DNA from: Macrothele yani
Lineage: Eukaryota; Arthropoda; Arachnida; Araneae; Macrothelidae
Direction of reading: 5' to 3'
Assembly: GCA_039090855.1 (NCBI GenBank)
Contig: CM076991.1
Location: 102,250,021-102,314,020, forward strand
Length of the DNA: 64,000 nucleotides
Shown here: positions 20,836-32,135 of the stretch, piece after piece
Numbering within the stretch: position 1 is the first letter of the stretch
Layout of the letters: every line of letters starts with the position of its first letter
Notes under the pieces: generated by a model
What the model saw: only the letters and a program-made list of their open reading frames with translations
Told to the model about the DNA's origin: nothing
Database searches by the model: none
Position numbers and translations under genes: made by a program

Positions 20836-22023
20836 AACTGAAGAGCAATTGAATTAGAGACAGCTAGCGTTATGCAAATGTGGCGCTGTGGGCGGCCCTG
20901 TAAACGGAAACGACATGACGTATGCAGCGATCCGACAATGTCAGGAGTGATGCGACGAGAATCAGTAAGAGTCGGACGCAGTATGGGCAAAGCGAAGGAT
21001 CTAAGCGCATTTGATCGTGGGCAAATTGTCGGGGCCCGACGAATGGGTCACTGCATCTCGGAAATCGTGCAGGCACTGGGATTTTCACGAGCCACTGTGT
21101 CACGGGTGCACCGTGAGTACATCGAATCCGGTAAAACCATCCCTGCAAGGGCCAACTGTCGTGGACAACAGCGTGTGGATGAGTGTGGTCATCATCGGCT
21201 AGCTCGCATTGTAACAGCGGAAAGACGAGCCACAGTGCAAGAAATCATTCGGCAATTAACCCTGGTGCACAAAAACGTGTAAGCAGCCACACCATCCAGA
21301 ACCATCTCCTCGCTATGGGGTACAGAAGCCACCGTCCCACGAGAGTACCGCTGCTGACCGCACATCACATTACGCAAAGATTGGCATGGGCGCGGGACCA
21401 TCGCCACTGGACCCTAGACATGTGGAAATATGTTGCCTGGACTGATGAGTCGAGATTCACGTTGGTGCATGCGGATGGCAGGATACGAGTACAGCGCAAA
21501 CCACATGAAGCGATGGATCCTTCTTGGTGGCATTCTCGTCTGGGGACTGTTTACGTGGACTGAAATGGGACCCCTGGTATGTGTGACATCGTCCCTCACA
21601 GGTCAACGTTACCGGGATATCCTGGACGACCATTTGCTCCCGTTTGTGTGTCTGCAACATCCCACTGGGGACCTCATCCTGCAACAAGACAATGCACCGT
21701 GCCATCGCTTCCGAATTGTATCCGAATGGTTGGATGAACACTCCACCCCGTGACCTCGCTTCCTTGGCCAGCTAGGTCACCTGAGCTCAATCCCATCGAG
21801 CACATCTGGGATGCCATCAAGAGAGATGTTGGAGGCTCTGACCCCCTCCATTAAATCTTCGTGAACTGTGGGAGCTTGTTCAGGGGTCGTGGATCCGTAT
21901 GGCTTCCCAACGCTTCCGGTGTCTTGCTGAGTCCATGCCGAGACAAATCGCCGCCGTCATCTGGGCGAAAGGTGGTGCTACACGTTACTAGACAGTTATC
22001 TCTAATGCAATTGCTCTTCAGTG
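20836..22023 (+). mobile_element. Tc1-like element, family C copy 2
   Basis: Left end aactgaagagcaattgaatt (first base C to A relative to other copies) with TA at 20834-20835; right end ...ttgctcttcagtg at 22023, TA at 22024-22025. It is co-linear with copies at 15410 and 47326. Its right side abuts an RTE 3' fragment. Confidence 0.93.
20946..22000 (+). pseudogene. Tc1 family C transposase, frameshifted
   Basis: The ATG at 20946 opens the same N-terminus as copies 1 and 3. A 1-base loss near 21257 shifts the frame, which recovers as GAQKRVSSHTIQNHLLAMGYRSHRPTRV. WTDESRF (first Asp) is at about 21440 and a 29-bp deletion follows EAMDPSW. LQQDNAPCH near 21685 keeps the second Asp, and near 21787 LNPIEHIWDAI keeps the Glu after another shift. 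Of the three copies, this one alone keeps all three catalytic residues, but it is not translatable as one protein. Confidence 0.88.
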
Positions 22024-22040
22024 TATATATACATTAATAC

Positions 22041-22114
22041 ATATCATCATCATCATCATCATGACAACCATTATCAATCCACTGCTGGATGAAGGTCTCC
22101 CCAAGTTTCTTCCA
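22041..22114 (-). mobile_element. RTE-like LINE, 3' end fragment
   Basis: The complement reads gtggaagaaacttggggag...gtggattgataatggttgtcatgatgatg, matching the last codons and tail of the LINE at 12649-15407. Only about 75 bp survive, a heavily 5'-truncated copy. Confidence 0.9.
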
Positions 22115-22583
22115 CAAAATGTTAAAATGGACGTAGAGCTGTAAACATTAGAGCCATGCTTTATATAATGATTCTGTACGCACCCACGAATTTTCAGGAG
22201 GGTGGGGTGAATTCACCCTCTCCTAAGTTTCTAAGAGTGCAGACAAGTTTTCAAGGTAAGGAATTTGCTCGCAATTTCTATGCTTCATGTTGTGTTTAGT
22301 GGCAGACTATGTATGCCTTTCCCCTCTTCCCCAGAAATTTCGTAAAGTCTGTAAAAAGGGATACGAGGTGCTTGGTTCAGAGGGCTCTACCCCTATCTTC
22401 CGTAATTTTATATTCTATACCTCTAGATTCGGTCAGTGTATCCTCGATGTTACCCCTGAAAGTTTCTTAGAAATTGGGAGGGAGGATTCACCCTACCCTC
22501 CTGAAAATTCGTGGGTGCGTACAGAATCATTATATAAAGCATGGTACTAATGTTTACAGCTCCACGTTCATTTTAACATTTTG
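22115..22583. mobile_element. Fold-back MITE with about 100-bp TIRs
   Basis: The first 100 bp (caaaatgttaaaatggacgt...gcacccacgaattttcaggagggt) are repeated, inverted, at 22480-22583 with about 95% identity by eye. Total length is about 469 bp. The interior does not encode transposase. The left end touches the truncated RTE fragment, so any target duplication is not visible. Superfamily unknown. Confidence 0.88.
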
Positions 22584-23204
22584 GGAAAAAGCCCCCCCCC
22601 CTCTCCAAGCTCACGGACCTAGAGGACGCTTCAAGGGGAACAACCTGGATACACTGACAGACTCCAACGGCCCAGAATATAATATTACGGAAGTTGGAGG
22701 TACACCCCCCTCAAACCAAGTGTACCTCGGAACCTCTGCAATTTATTTCTTCAAATTAAAGTACAATTCTCGCTTGGCTTACACGGAACGTTTTCTCGAA
22801 ATTCGTTTGGAGTTCCCAATTCAGTTCTCAATATAGGCCGAGTAACGGCAATTTTTGTAGCTCCCCCCCCCCCCCCCCCCGCTTGAACTTTTGTGGTCAG
22901 TTACCCTAAACTCGTATGAACCGGCATGAAAATTCAGACAAACAAAAGAGTTCCTACCCCTCGTTAGGCACCTTGGAAAACTGCCACACATAATTTGGAA
23001 ATTTGGAAAACTGCCCCACTGGAAAAATTGTCGCTCATTCAAAGCGTTCTTCAGGGGAACAGCAATTTGTGCTCGGACACTTAATGAAACACATGTGGCA
23101 ATTTTCCAGGTTGCTGAGAGATGTGTGGCAGGGTTGCCGGTGAATTGCTACACCTGAACACTGTTCCTGTGTGGCAGTTTACAGTGAACCGTTTGATCTG
23201 TGGT
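22584..23204. other. Unassigned; 20-C homopolymer
   Basis: C runs near 22593-22601 and 22862-22880. A pair of related phrases (tttggaaaactgcc) occurs at 22974 and 23005. Frames at 22474-22836 have no domain. Confidence 0.45.
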
Positions 23205-23600
23205 ATTTCCTCCGGGGGTGTTTTTTCCGGGAGTATTTTTACCGCTTTTCAGTTTTCAGGGATTTTATTCGGGGGTATTTTTACCGCCTTTCAGTTTTCA
23301 GGAATATTTTATCCGGGGGTAGTTTTACCGCCTTTCAGTTTTCAGGGATATTTTATCCGGGGGTATTTTTACCGCCTTTCAGTTTTCAGGGATATTTTAT
23401 CCGGGGGTATTTTTACCGCTTTTCAGTTTTCAGGGATATTTTATCCGGGGGTATTTTTACCGCTTTTCGGTTTTCAGGGATATTTTATCCGGGGGTATTT
23501 TTACCACTTTTCAGTTTTCAGGGATATTTTATCCGGGGGTATTTTTACCGTTTTTCAGTTTTCAGGGTTATTTTATCCGGAGGTATTTTTATCGTTTACC
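23205..23600 (+). repeat. 44-bp minisatellite, about 9 units, open in all forward frames
   Basis: Unit ggatattttatccgggggta...ttcag, starts spaced exactly 44 bp (e.g. 23341 and 23385). Because the typical unit has no TAA, TAG or TGA in any frame and 44 is not a multiple of 3, each forward frame passes through all three readings and repeats every 132 bp. The two overlapping frames 23121-23630 and 23171-23668 therefore encode the same 44-residue cycle (...GYFYRFSVFRDILSGGIFTAF...). No initiation context, composition or neighbour argues that it is translated. Confidence 0.95.
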
Positions 23601-25884
23601 AGTGCAAACATCTCTACCTTGCGAAATTAGGATTTTATTACGGAATAGTCCGAGTTGTCAGTGCTTGACAAATTGCTTCTTTAGTGAGGACTGTTTAATG
23701 TTTTATTGAAGGACTATAGAAATTTTCAAGTCTATGTGGATTTTTTTTGTTATTGTTATTTATTACATATAATATTTTCGCTCATTTTCTTTTTTTTTAA
23801 ATTAATTTCTCTGAATATTCAGTTATAAATGAAAGCAATGAATAAAGATCCCCCAAAAACCTACGGGAGGGCGTTCACTGATTTTCGGGGAGGGGGAGGG
23901 GCTAAGCACCCTTGAGAAGATGCCTGAATACATCATTGTTCATGATGGTTTCTAAGCTTTCATAAATGAAGTCATTACAAGTGGAAACTTACTTTCATAC
24001 AGAACCCTTCCCTAATTTTAGGTTTCGTCTATAACTGAAGTGCCTTAGAGTGAATACAAATACCAGGTAACTGCCTATTATTAAAACAATAACTTAAAAA
24101 TACTTGCTGCGCAATGAGTCAATTATTTGTTATCCTGGGCTCATTAATTTCAGGGAGAGTCATCGTCTCTCTGGAGTTGCCACGAATTTGGACGAGTTCT
24201 TCAAATAACGCCTATTTCCTATACTAGGACACCGCGTGCAGAATCAACGTGATGCTCTTGTCTTTAATTCGCATCCATTTACTGTCAAGTCAAGTCATCG
24301 CGTTCAAATTGTTGAAGCTTTCTATTTTTCAGATTGCAGGCTCTGTCTATCTTCCTTCAAAAAAAGCCCCCGGCTGATGTGAGAAAACTTTGGAAAACCG
24401 ATTTTTATCGTACGCCAATAAATTCGGATGACTAATATACAATTATGCAATATTCTCGATAACAATATGTTGCAACTTTAATAACAATCGCGTGAGAAGA
24501 TTATTATTGAAAATTGAACACTTAAATCGATGAATTAGTACTGTAAAGCCCAAGGTTCTTAGGTTGTGTCCATTAGCAATCTACGCTCTCATTGGCTCTT
24601 TCATTTGACGTCACTGTGGAGGTGCGCAGCGGAAGCAAAACACGGCGTTCATTCGCGACTCAATGCAAGGACGAAAAGTTTATACGAGCAAAAGCTAAAA
24701 TTTTTCTACATTTAAAATTTTTCACTTTGTCACGCGATTACTAAAGAAAAGAACAAAATAAAATTGTTATGTTCAGAATGAAGTTTTACGTAGTATAATA
24801 GGGTTGCGTTCATAGTTTGGCACATGCGTTTCTGAAACAACACGGTGGTGCCTGGGATTTTTTGATTTTTACCAAAATAAATAAGGAATTTCTATCGACC
24901 AAAAAAAAAACAAAAAAAACAAAAGCTATCTTCAGAACTATTTTAATAGATAAAATGTATTAGATACAAATATAGGTTTGTAATGAATTATACGACAAAT
25001 TAGCCTGTTTCTTTTCGCTACCGAAATGTAGTGGACTTTCTTTTACCCACGGCATTGTTACTTTTTTTAATCTTCATTTCACATTTCGACCACGAAATGG
25101 TAAGTATTTCTAAAAATTCTGATAGAAATCATGCTTGAAATTTACTTAGAAAGTCGTTAAAATTTCGATGATTCAATTTATTTTGACTTTTACGGTAGTG
25201 ATTGAACGTTTTTTGTTTAAAACACTGAACCGTTTTTCTTCTAATCAAATTCATTTCCGAAGATTCGCAAACACGCACATTTTTAGATCGCGTTCGTAAT
25301 CATCATCAGCAAAATGTTTAGAGCAAACTCTGGCATGTTTAACCGCATGTAAACAAACCATCAAAGCAAATGATCTGCCTCCACAGCTACGTCATGCGCG
25401 AGTTGCCCCAAAATGCCTTTAGTTCTGCGCGTCGAAATGGGCCCTCTCTGGTAAACCTGTATATTAGGCTACTACGTCTGTCCCTAACACTCTGACGTCA
25501 TTAAGTACATGCAGCGCCATCTGCTTTTATCCGTTGGCCGAAATCGGAACTAACACCGGGAGTCTACGAAAATGTGCGACAGTCCTTCATTCGCCGGTGT
25601 GGGCTGTGCAACGACGCCATTGGACGCCAGTTTGAGGAGCTCCTTTGAGTCTTTCTATGATGCGATTGGAATTGTGCAACTCATAAATTCGGTATGTCTC
25701 TTTGTTTTCACTGTTGAGGGCTCAACGTGGATATGCAACTTTACTTATTTCTGGCACTAGGAGTGGAATGTGGCCCTAGGTTCCATTGCAAATATTGTTC
25801 GTCTTGATGTGTACTATCACCCCTATTGTTTTGTTGAAGGAGTTTACAATCACCCTGCATATGAATATTTATTTATAGCTTAAA
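23601..25884. other. Unassigned 2.3-kb stretch
   Basis: AT-rich DNA with A/T homopolymers near 24899-24925 and a GC-richer patch near 24590-24660 and 25385-25560. The short frame 25572-25760 has no recognised domain and is in a repeat-bordered setting. No element end was identified. Confidence 0.45.
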
Positions 25885-25887
25885 AGC

Positions 25888-26298
25888 AGACGCCGCGGAT
25901 GTCTTACTGGTTAGCGAGTCAGACTATCATTGCAAGGTCCTCAAGTTCGAGCCTGGGCTGATCTTTCAGAGATGGTGTGATTTACTAACACTCGCTGAAT
26001 GTCCGCCGTGCATCGGACGAGTACGTTAAGTGACGGCCCCCAGGCTGGGCCCACTGGTTAAATGGGTATGCTTTCCTATGACCCTCCTGAAATTCTATCA
26101 CCCCTCTATGTGCAACATCGTACTTGTACGGTGGCACCATCTACTGTACTCTAATCTCACTACAAACTGTTCTGTCAAAGTCGCTAGACTTGCTCTCATT
26201 CCTTCCGTTTCTGTGTCCTGCCCAAAAGGCGATCTCGCTGTAGGTGGCTGGGACCTAAACTCTACTCACTGTGGACGGAAGTCCTACAAGAAAATGAC
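25888..26298 (+). mobile_element. SINE B copy 2
   Basis: Co-linear with the copies at 12073 and 37703: gccgcggatgtcttactggttagcgag head, B-box-like aagttcgagcctgggctg, gagatggtgtgatttactaac, cgtacttgtacggtggc, tail ending acggaagtcctacaagaaaatgac. Divergence between copies is low by eye (a few percent). Confidence 0.93.
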
Positions 26299-26946
26299 AA
26301 AATACTGGGCGGTACAAGTTGAACGCATGGGTGGTGTCATGTGCTTCACGCCTCGTTTGATTCCTTACGTACCCTCTTTCAGTCGTCTGCAGCACAGCAA
26401 GACTGCCTCGCAGAAAATATGCAAATTTACGTCGTCCTAGGACGGACTGCAGGTTAGTTGTCGTTATAAAACCATGGGAAACATATTAGGGATAGATTAG
26501 TGACATATGGCAAATCATAATTTATAAGCAGCTGGCGAATATTTAGCGATGGACAGCGTAACCCTTGCTTCTGTAATTGTCTCTTAAAAGAAGCACGAGT
26601 AGCGGGATTTGTAAACTTCATGAATCCTGTGTAAAAAAGAGTAATTCACCATCAATTCTGAAAGCAGGGATACATTTAAAAGTGCTACACACTGTCTTCC
26701 GATTTCAAGATTGAGACTAACGATCGTGAGGTCCGAAACTCGCAAACTCTATCTAACAGCTTCGGAATTGAGAAAAATAGTCCTGATGTTTAAAAATAGC
26801 AGGTTTCAATTCACAATCCTTAATCTTATGGAGAAACTGAACGAATCGTGCAAGGAAATATCTCACTGCCTCGTGGAAGAGCAACCACTAAAACGATACG
26901 ATCCCGCATAATTGTGATGCAGGTAAAAATACGAGTGCCGAATATA
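26299..26946. other. Unassigned stretch
   Basis: No supported feature. The frames 26030-26440 and 26711-26911 read through SINE B or have no domain. Confidence 0.4.
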
Positions 26947-26997
26947 TACTATATTGATAAAAGTCACCGAACACCGAGAAGAGAAACACAACATGGC

Positions 26998-27298
26998 ATT
27001 TATTGACATACATTAGTACGGTGTCGGTCCACCTTTGGCCTTAATGCAAACACTGACCCTTCGAGACATGCTTTCGACAAGATTTTGAAACACATCGATA
27101 GGTATGCGCTTCCATTCAGCACATAATGCTTCCGCATCCTGTTGCTTAGTGGTAGGCCTTGGTTCCAAACGCTTATGCGGCGCTCTAATTCATCCCATAG
27201 GTTCTCTATGGGATTAAGATCAGGGTTCTGTGCTGGCCAGCCCAAACACGAAACGGAATTACCGTCAAACCACGCCGTAACAGTCCTTGCTTTATGGG
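26998..27298 (-). pseudogene. Tc1 family B transposase, C-terminal part
   Basis: On the minus strand the fragment begins inside the catalytic loop (...ARTVTAWFDGNSV), then GWPAQNPDLNPIENLWDELERRIS (catalytic Glu in NPIEN) and a C-terminal helix region. Joined to 33733-34500, the reading passes smoothly through QDNAPTHKART across the LINE insertion site, which shows that the LINE entered the middle of the gene. Confidence 0.88.
27285..27298. repeat. 14-bp target-site duplication, left copy
   Basis: ccttgctttatggg here is repeated exactly at 33719-33732, bordering the Tx1-like LINE. Confidence 0.93.
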
Positions 27299-27516
27299 AC
27301 GTAAGTCGTGTCTGTTTTGAGCTCCGTGTTTCGCCGTCTACTGAGTGTGTTTTGTGTGCTCTGTCGTTTAACTTTTGTGCGTGCCTTCAAGACGAAGGTT
27401 GTATCTTTCATTTAAGACATCTCCCGAGTCGGTGAGTACTATTTTCAATTAGCTATCAGCACTTTATTTTCTCGACCAGTTGGTCGTTTTTACTAAGTTA
27501 GGCCTCGCCATCGGCG

Positions 27517-28281
27517 ATGGCGACTGCTGATAAGAGCAGAATTCCCGCTCTCGTCACAGCTTCTCCTACTACGTCGATCCTTATCTCTGACGGAGCAAAC
27601 CAATCAGCGTCCGTCCTTGATGATAGGGAATATCGTCCTCCTCCTGATGCCTATTGCTCTTCTTCTTCTACGCTTCAACTCTCTGACTCCACCACCCCTC
27701 CTGGTGGTGAGGCTATGACGTTCGTTCCTGATGCTACCGATGACGTAATGGATATCTCTGAGGGCATTGCTTCTCTGCCCTCGGTAGCCGTGCCCAGCGT
27801 TGTGTCAGCTCCTTCATCCAGCGCTGCACCTCTGCCTTCCAATGGAGGATTGCCTTCCCGCTCTTATTCTAGCGTTGCCTCAGGTGCGTCCCTATCGACG
27901 CAATCGACTCGCCTTCCCCTTGCAGATGCCCATGTCCAGATACATGGTGACTCACTTCAATTGGACGTTCCGCACTTCTCACCCGCTGCGCAGGAACTTC
28001 ACTCCACCCGCGAGTTGGGAGTGTGCCTAGATGCTCTTCCGAATACACCGCTGAAAGTCTATTGTGATACGCTCCTTGCTTTTCTTCCAGCCGGAGCCAT
28101 TACTCACCTCACCCGCCGGCCGCGGACGGTGATTGTTTATTTCACATCCAAAGAGCATGCAGACACGCTTCTAAACTTTGGTCTTGACCTGGGAGACCAC
28201 CACCTGGAAGCTGAACCGATTTCCAGGCGCCCTGTTCAGGTCTCCTTGCATCCGGTGCCCCCGAAATCTCGGATGCGATGA
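27517..28281 (+). CDS. LINE ORF1, 5' part (254 codons)
   Basis: ATG at 27517 in gcgATGg, a reasonable start. Ser/Thr/Pro-rich to about residue 150, then a globular part (DALPNTPLKVYCDTLLAFLPAGAITHLTRRPRTVIVYF) that resembles an RRM-like or L1-ORF1-type RNA-binding segment. It ends at TGA 28279-28281 because a run of five C at 28258-28262 puts the next segment in the -1 frame. In that frame the protein would continue PPEISDAMICTALSKC. It would coat element RNA. Function is inferred from position and the zinc knuckle downstream. Confidence 0.75.
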   Translation: MATADKSRIPALVTASPTTSILISDGANQSASVLDDREYRPPPDAYCSSSSTLQLSDSTTPPGGEAMTFVPDATDDVMDISEGIASLPSVAVPSVVSAPSSSAAPLPSNGGLPSRSYSSVASGASLSTQSTRLPLADAHVQIHGDSLQLDVPHFSPAAQELHSTRELGVCLDALPNTPLKVYCDTLLAFLPAGAITHLTRRPRTVIVYFTSKEHADTLLNFGLDLGDHHLEAEPISRRPVQVSLHPVPPKSRMR

Positions 28282-29387
28282 TATGTACTGCACTTAGTAA
28301 GTGTGGTAAGATTGTTGGTCCTGTTATCACACATTCAGCTGCGCCCAAGGATCCTGCAAATAAGAATGTTCTTAGTTTTCGCCGGAGTTTTCGACTCATC
28401 TTTCCATCAGAAGAGCATCTCCGTAAGTTCCCACGGATCCTAAACGTCCGATGTGGGCAGCTCTCCTACAGAATTGACATGCTAACATCAGAACACTGTG
28501 CTAATTGCAAAGAACTTGGGCATCAGCGTGCTCGATGCCCCAACAACCAGTATCCAGCTCCCACGGCTTCTACAGTGCCTACCGCCTCTAAGCAGCCTCC
28601 TGCTACATCTCGCTCTCGACCTGCACCGTCTTCAAATGTGCCAACTGCCCCAGGGCCGAGTTACACAAAAAGTATATCTACAGCCTCTCGTCCACGAGCG
28701 TCTTTTGATGCTGATCTCACCTCCCACCTTCAATTTCCAGTGCTCACCTCACCTATTACTCCTCATCCCGTGGCAACATCGGGAGACTTCGCTGCTGGTT
28801 TCCCACCAGTCTTCACTGTTGGTGTCTCCGAGTGTGACGGCGGTGCCGAGAACTCCTCTGACTCTGCGTCAGCTTCCCGAGCATCGTCGCTCCCTGGAAA
28901 ACGAATTTCTGGCACTCGTACAGGTACCCGACGTAAGAGGAAGAAGAAGAAATCTTCCTCTGCGGATGGGCAACCGTTCCGTACTACCAAATCTTCAGGA
29001 GATATCTCTCCCTCTCCTGCGCCAACAGAAATTGAAAGGGACACTGATGATGATGGGTCTCCGCCTTCGTTTGAGGTCTTTTCAAGTGTTCTCTCCAAAT
29101 GTGGTGCTCCTTCAGAACCTCTCAATCTTGGAGATTACTATCAGTTTTGCACCCACACCACGAACCTGGAGTCGACGTATGACTACCTCCGAGAGTGCGA
29201 AGACATTCTTCCCGCGCTGCTCCTGCAAGCCGGATGCATTGCTAAGTACCTTCGTGGGTTTGTTCATGACCCCCTGCACCACTCATGGACCCTTGGCTGC
29301 GTAAACCGATTACAACAGCTCCTGAAAGTTGCTCCGCGACTCCTCCAACCAACGACTGACCAGTCCATTCAAGGTCACGACCCTTAA
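28278..29387 (+). CDS. LINE ORF1, 3' part with CCHC zinc knuckle (369 codons)
   Basis: The frame overlaps the previous stop as ATGA (28278-28281). Residues 1-70 complete the RNA-binding-like region (LSFRRSFRLIFPSEEHLRKF). One CCHC knuckle follows, CANCKELGHQRARC at about 73-86, then a long Pro/Ser/Thr-rich linker with a basic RTGTRRKRKKKKSS stretch near 215, a possible nuclear signal. The last 80 residues are unknown. The overlap could be an accident of a one-base deletion rather than a designed stop-start; the reading EISDAMICTAL across the site favours a deletion. Confidence 0.78.
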   Translation: MICTALSKCGKIVGPVITHSAAPKDPANKNVLSFRRSFRLIFPSEEHLRKFPRILNVRCGQLSYRIDMLTSEHCANCKELGHQRARCPNNQYPAPTASTVPTASKQPPATSRSRPAPSSNVPTAPGPSYTKSISTASRPRASFDADLTSHLQFPVLTSPITPHPVATSGDFAAGFPPVFTVGVSECDGGAENSSDSASASRASSLPGKRISGTRTGTRRKRKKKKSSSADGQPFRTTKSSGDISPSPAPTEIERDTDDDGSPPSFEVFSSVLSKCGAPSEPLNLGDYYQFCTHTTNLESTYDYLRECEDILPALLLQAGCIAKYLRGFVHDPLHHSWTLGCVNRLQQLLKVAPRLLQPTTDQSIQGHDP

Positions 29388-30130
29388 TTGCAGAGGGTTC
29401 GCTAGCCCCTAGCGAATGCTCTTGTAATGGAAGACCTCTCGCCCTCGGGGCCGATCTGTTACTACTACAAGAAACAAACTGCCATTCCTCCACTCTGTTT
29501 ACTCGCTGGCGTGCTAGCGATTATGTGTTCCATCATGCTTTCCGCTACTCATCTCATGGTGGACTTGCTATCGGAATACATCAACATTTCCGATTCCACC
29601 CTCACTGCACTCTCAGTGCAGAACTTATGCCGAGATTTACTCCAGCAAGTCTCCTTCACAGTTGGCGGAGCTCGATTTCACATCTTTAATGTGTATATTC
29701 CATGCACCTCTATTCATTTATCCATCTTGTTCACCAAACTCCGTAAAGCTCTCTCGAAAGTCTCACCTTCGGATCGTGTGCTCTTGGGTGGAGACTTCAA
29801 TTGCACCCTTGACCCAGCTCTGGATCGCTCTCCTTCGTCACGAGAGCGTCGGACGGATCTCGTCGCACTACTCCATGACCTTGCTGCTGATTTCTCCTTC
29901 ACCGATGCTTATAGGCGCCTTCATCCACAAGAGACCTCACACACGTGGCGCTCGTCTGGGAGTCAGCTTCCATCAACTGCACGCTTGGATCGGGTTTACG
30001 TTTCCACACCGCTTCTTGCGTCTATTACCGAGTTGCAACATCAACCTACTGCTTCCTCAGACCACTGCACGGTCACCCTCACAGTGTTTGTTGCGGCGTC
30101 ACTCCTCGGACTGTTCGTCCGTGGACATTT
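29360..30130 (+). pseudogene. LINE ORF2, APE-like endonuclease domain
   Basis: A frame starting near 29360 reads SPFKVTTLNCRGFASP, the usual start of an APE endonuclease; after shifts at 29412-29460 it continues in the frame 29427-30227. Seen there: FHIFNVYIPCTS, RVLLGGDFNCTLD (near residues 115-127), LDRVYVS (near 206) and ASSDHCTVTL (near 226-235), which match the conserved Asp/Asn/His sites. The loop around the Gln-Glu-Thr motif is disturbed by a shift near 29470. The frame is lost again at about 30095. Confidence 0.82.
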
Positions 30131-32135
30131 GACTCCAATCTCCTCACTGATCCTGAATTTTGTGCCTCTGTCCGTTCTTTTCTCGCTGCTCGTCGCGCAG
30201 GGTTGCATTCTGCACCCTGTACCTTGACGTATTGGCTTCGTGTCAAGCATCAGCTCCTCTTACATATCAAGCAACTTTCCTTCACCATGAAGACTTCTAG
30301 TCAGATGCGCCTCGATCACGCCGGGCAGATGCTCACACTGATTGGGTTTTCAGATCCGCTTTTTCCAGCATTTCAGGCGGAGCTCCAGGCTTTGCTGAAA
30401 CCTCTTGCGCAGCAAGCACTTTTACGTCTGCGCATTAAACATCTCAATCCGGAGGAATGCACCTATGATTTTCTAACATCAATGGAATCTGCACGTAAGT
30501 CTTCTACCTCGCTTCGTCATCTTCGCCTCCCCTCTGGCGAAATCACATCCGATTCGGCAGCGATTTGCTCTCACGTTCGTCAGTTCTATACCACCAAGTT
30601 CAGTGAAACCTCCTCCCCTTCTCCCTCTGCTCTCCCCCATCTTCTCAATAACCTGCCTCAAGTTCCGTCTCATCTTGCTCCCACCCTGTCTCTTGCACCC
30701 ACATCCACGGAGGTGTCCGACACCTTCTCTTCCTTAACCCCCATGCCGCTCCGGGTCCGGACGGCCTCTCTTTTCCTTTTTACCGTGCGTTCTTGCCTCT
30801 TTTGTTGCCTTTTCTCCTCTCCGCTTTTTCTGCTGCATTTAACTGCTCCCCCTCCCGAGGAGTTTCACGGACGCACATGTGGTCCTATTTCCCAAGAAGG
30901 GTGACCCTCTTGACTTGGGAAATTGGCGCCCCATTTCTCTTCTCAATCAAGATTATAAACTCTATACTAAGCTTCTTTCCCGTCGACTAAACTCTATCCT
31001 CCCTCACATCCTTGCTGACTCTCAAACCTATACTGTTCCTGGCCGTTCTCTTTCCTCCAATGTTCAACTTCTTCGCGATCTCATTCATCTTGCCAAGACT
31101 CATTCTGAACCTCTTGCTCTCCTTTCCTTAGACCTCCGTTCCGCTTTCGATAATATCTCACACGCCTATTTAACACAAACCCTGCTACACTTTGGCTTTC
31201 CTCCACAATTTGTCTCCGTTCTCGTCTCCCTCTACCGGGACGCCGTTTTCCATGTCAAGACGGCATCTTTTCTCACAGCACATGTTCCCTTCAAGCGGGG
31301 AGTTCGTCAGGGCTGCCCGCTTTCTGGTCAACTGTTTGCGATTGCCGTCGAGCCTTTTCTACGCTCTCTGCAAACATCTCTTCTAGCACAACTTCCACCA
31401 CCAGTTGCCAGCTCACGGCATCACTCAGTCATTTACTCTGCTTATGCAGATGACATCACCGTCTGCATTCGTAGCGACTCACAGTTCCAACTGCTTCGTC
31501 GTTTGTTCTCCGCATATGCTTCATGTTCTGCAGCTGAACTGAATACGTCTAAGAGCACTGGATTGTGGTGCGGGTCGTGGTCCAATCGCTTGGATGCTCC
31601 ATGGGGGGCCACATGGTCATCCACTACCCAACGCTTCCTGGGTGTGCACTTAGGCGCACCACAAGCTACATCCAGTGCAACTCGCTCGGAACTCCATCCT
31701 CGCCTCCTCCGCACAGCTGCATTCTGGTGTCGTGCGCAGTTCTGTACGTCCTACTACCAGCGTGCAAATCTTACCAGGACATACCTTCTGTCCATCTGCA
31801 AGCATTCTTGGATTGCATCTACGACCCCGCTTTTCTGTCTCCAGGAGGTTACACGCTGCCTTACTCGAGTAATGTGGGCGGGTCATCACTGGATTAACGT
31901 CCACAAGCTCTGTGCTCCTCCCTCCTATGGTGGTGCTGGCCTACCTGATGTCCCGCTGTGCTACAAAGCAAGCCGAGTGATCAACTTCATTCACCTTTTC
32001 ACGGCTCCAGTGGCTTCCGCAGTTCAGGTACGTGACGTTCTTGCCTCCTTGCGTAACCCACATTTTTCCTTTCTTTCCTTAGTTCTCATGGATTGCTGTC
32101 CTTTCCCCCTCCAAACTCCCACCTGCATATTCTGA
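30095..32135 (+). pseudogene. LINE ORF2, linker and reverse transcriptase
   Basis: Linker 30095-30735 (LRIKHLNPEECTYDFL, DSAAICSHVRQFY), then APGPDGLSFPFY near 30750 in a third frame and the long frame from 30867 to 32135. RT motifs: VVLFPKKGDPLDLGNWRPISLL, ALLSLDLRSAFDNI (first Asp), RGVRQGCPLSGQLF and AYADDITV (YADD). The listed start at 30879 is GTG and reading clearly continues upstream (SFTDAHVVLF). At least four frameshifts in ORF2 make this copy inactive unless they are sequencing errors in homopolymers. Confidence 0.87.

Noticed and set aside
23121..23668. Two overlapping frames of 169 and 165 codons
   Set aside because: They are the same stop-free 44-bp repeat read in two frames; no domain or start context.
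25572..25760. Small secreted-like ORF
   Set aside because: 62 codons, no domain, in repeat-rich DNA; chance frame cannot be excluded.
28498..29304. 268-codon frame
   Set aside because: Alternative frame over the Ser/Pro-rich part of LINE ORF1.
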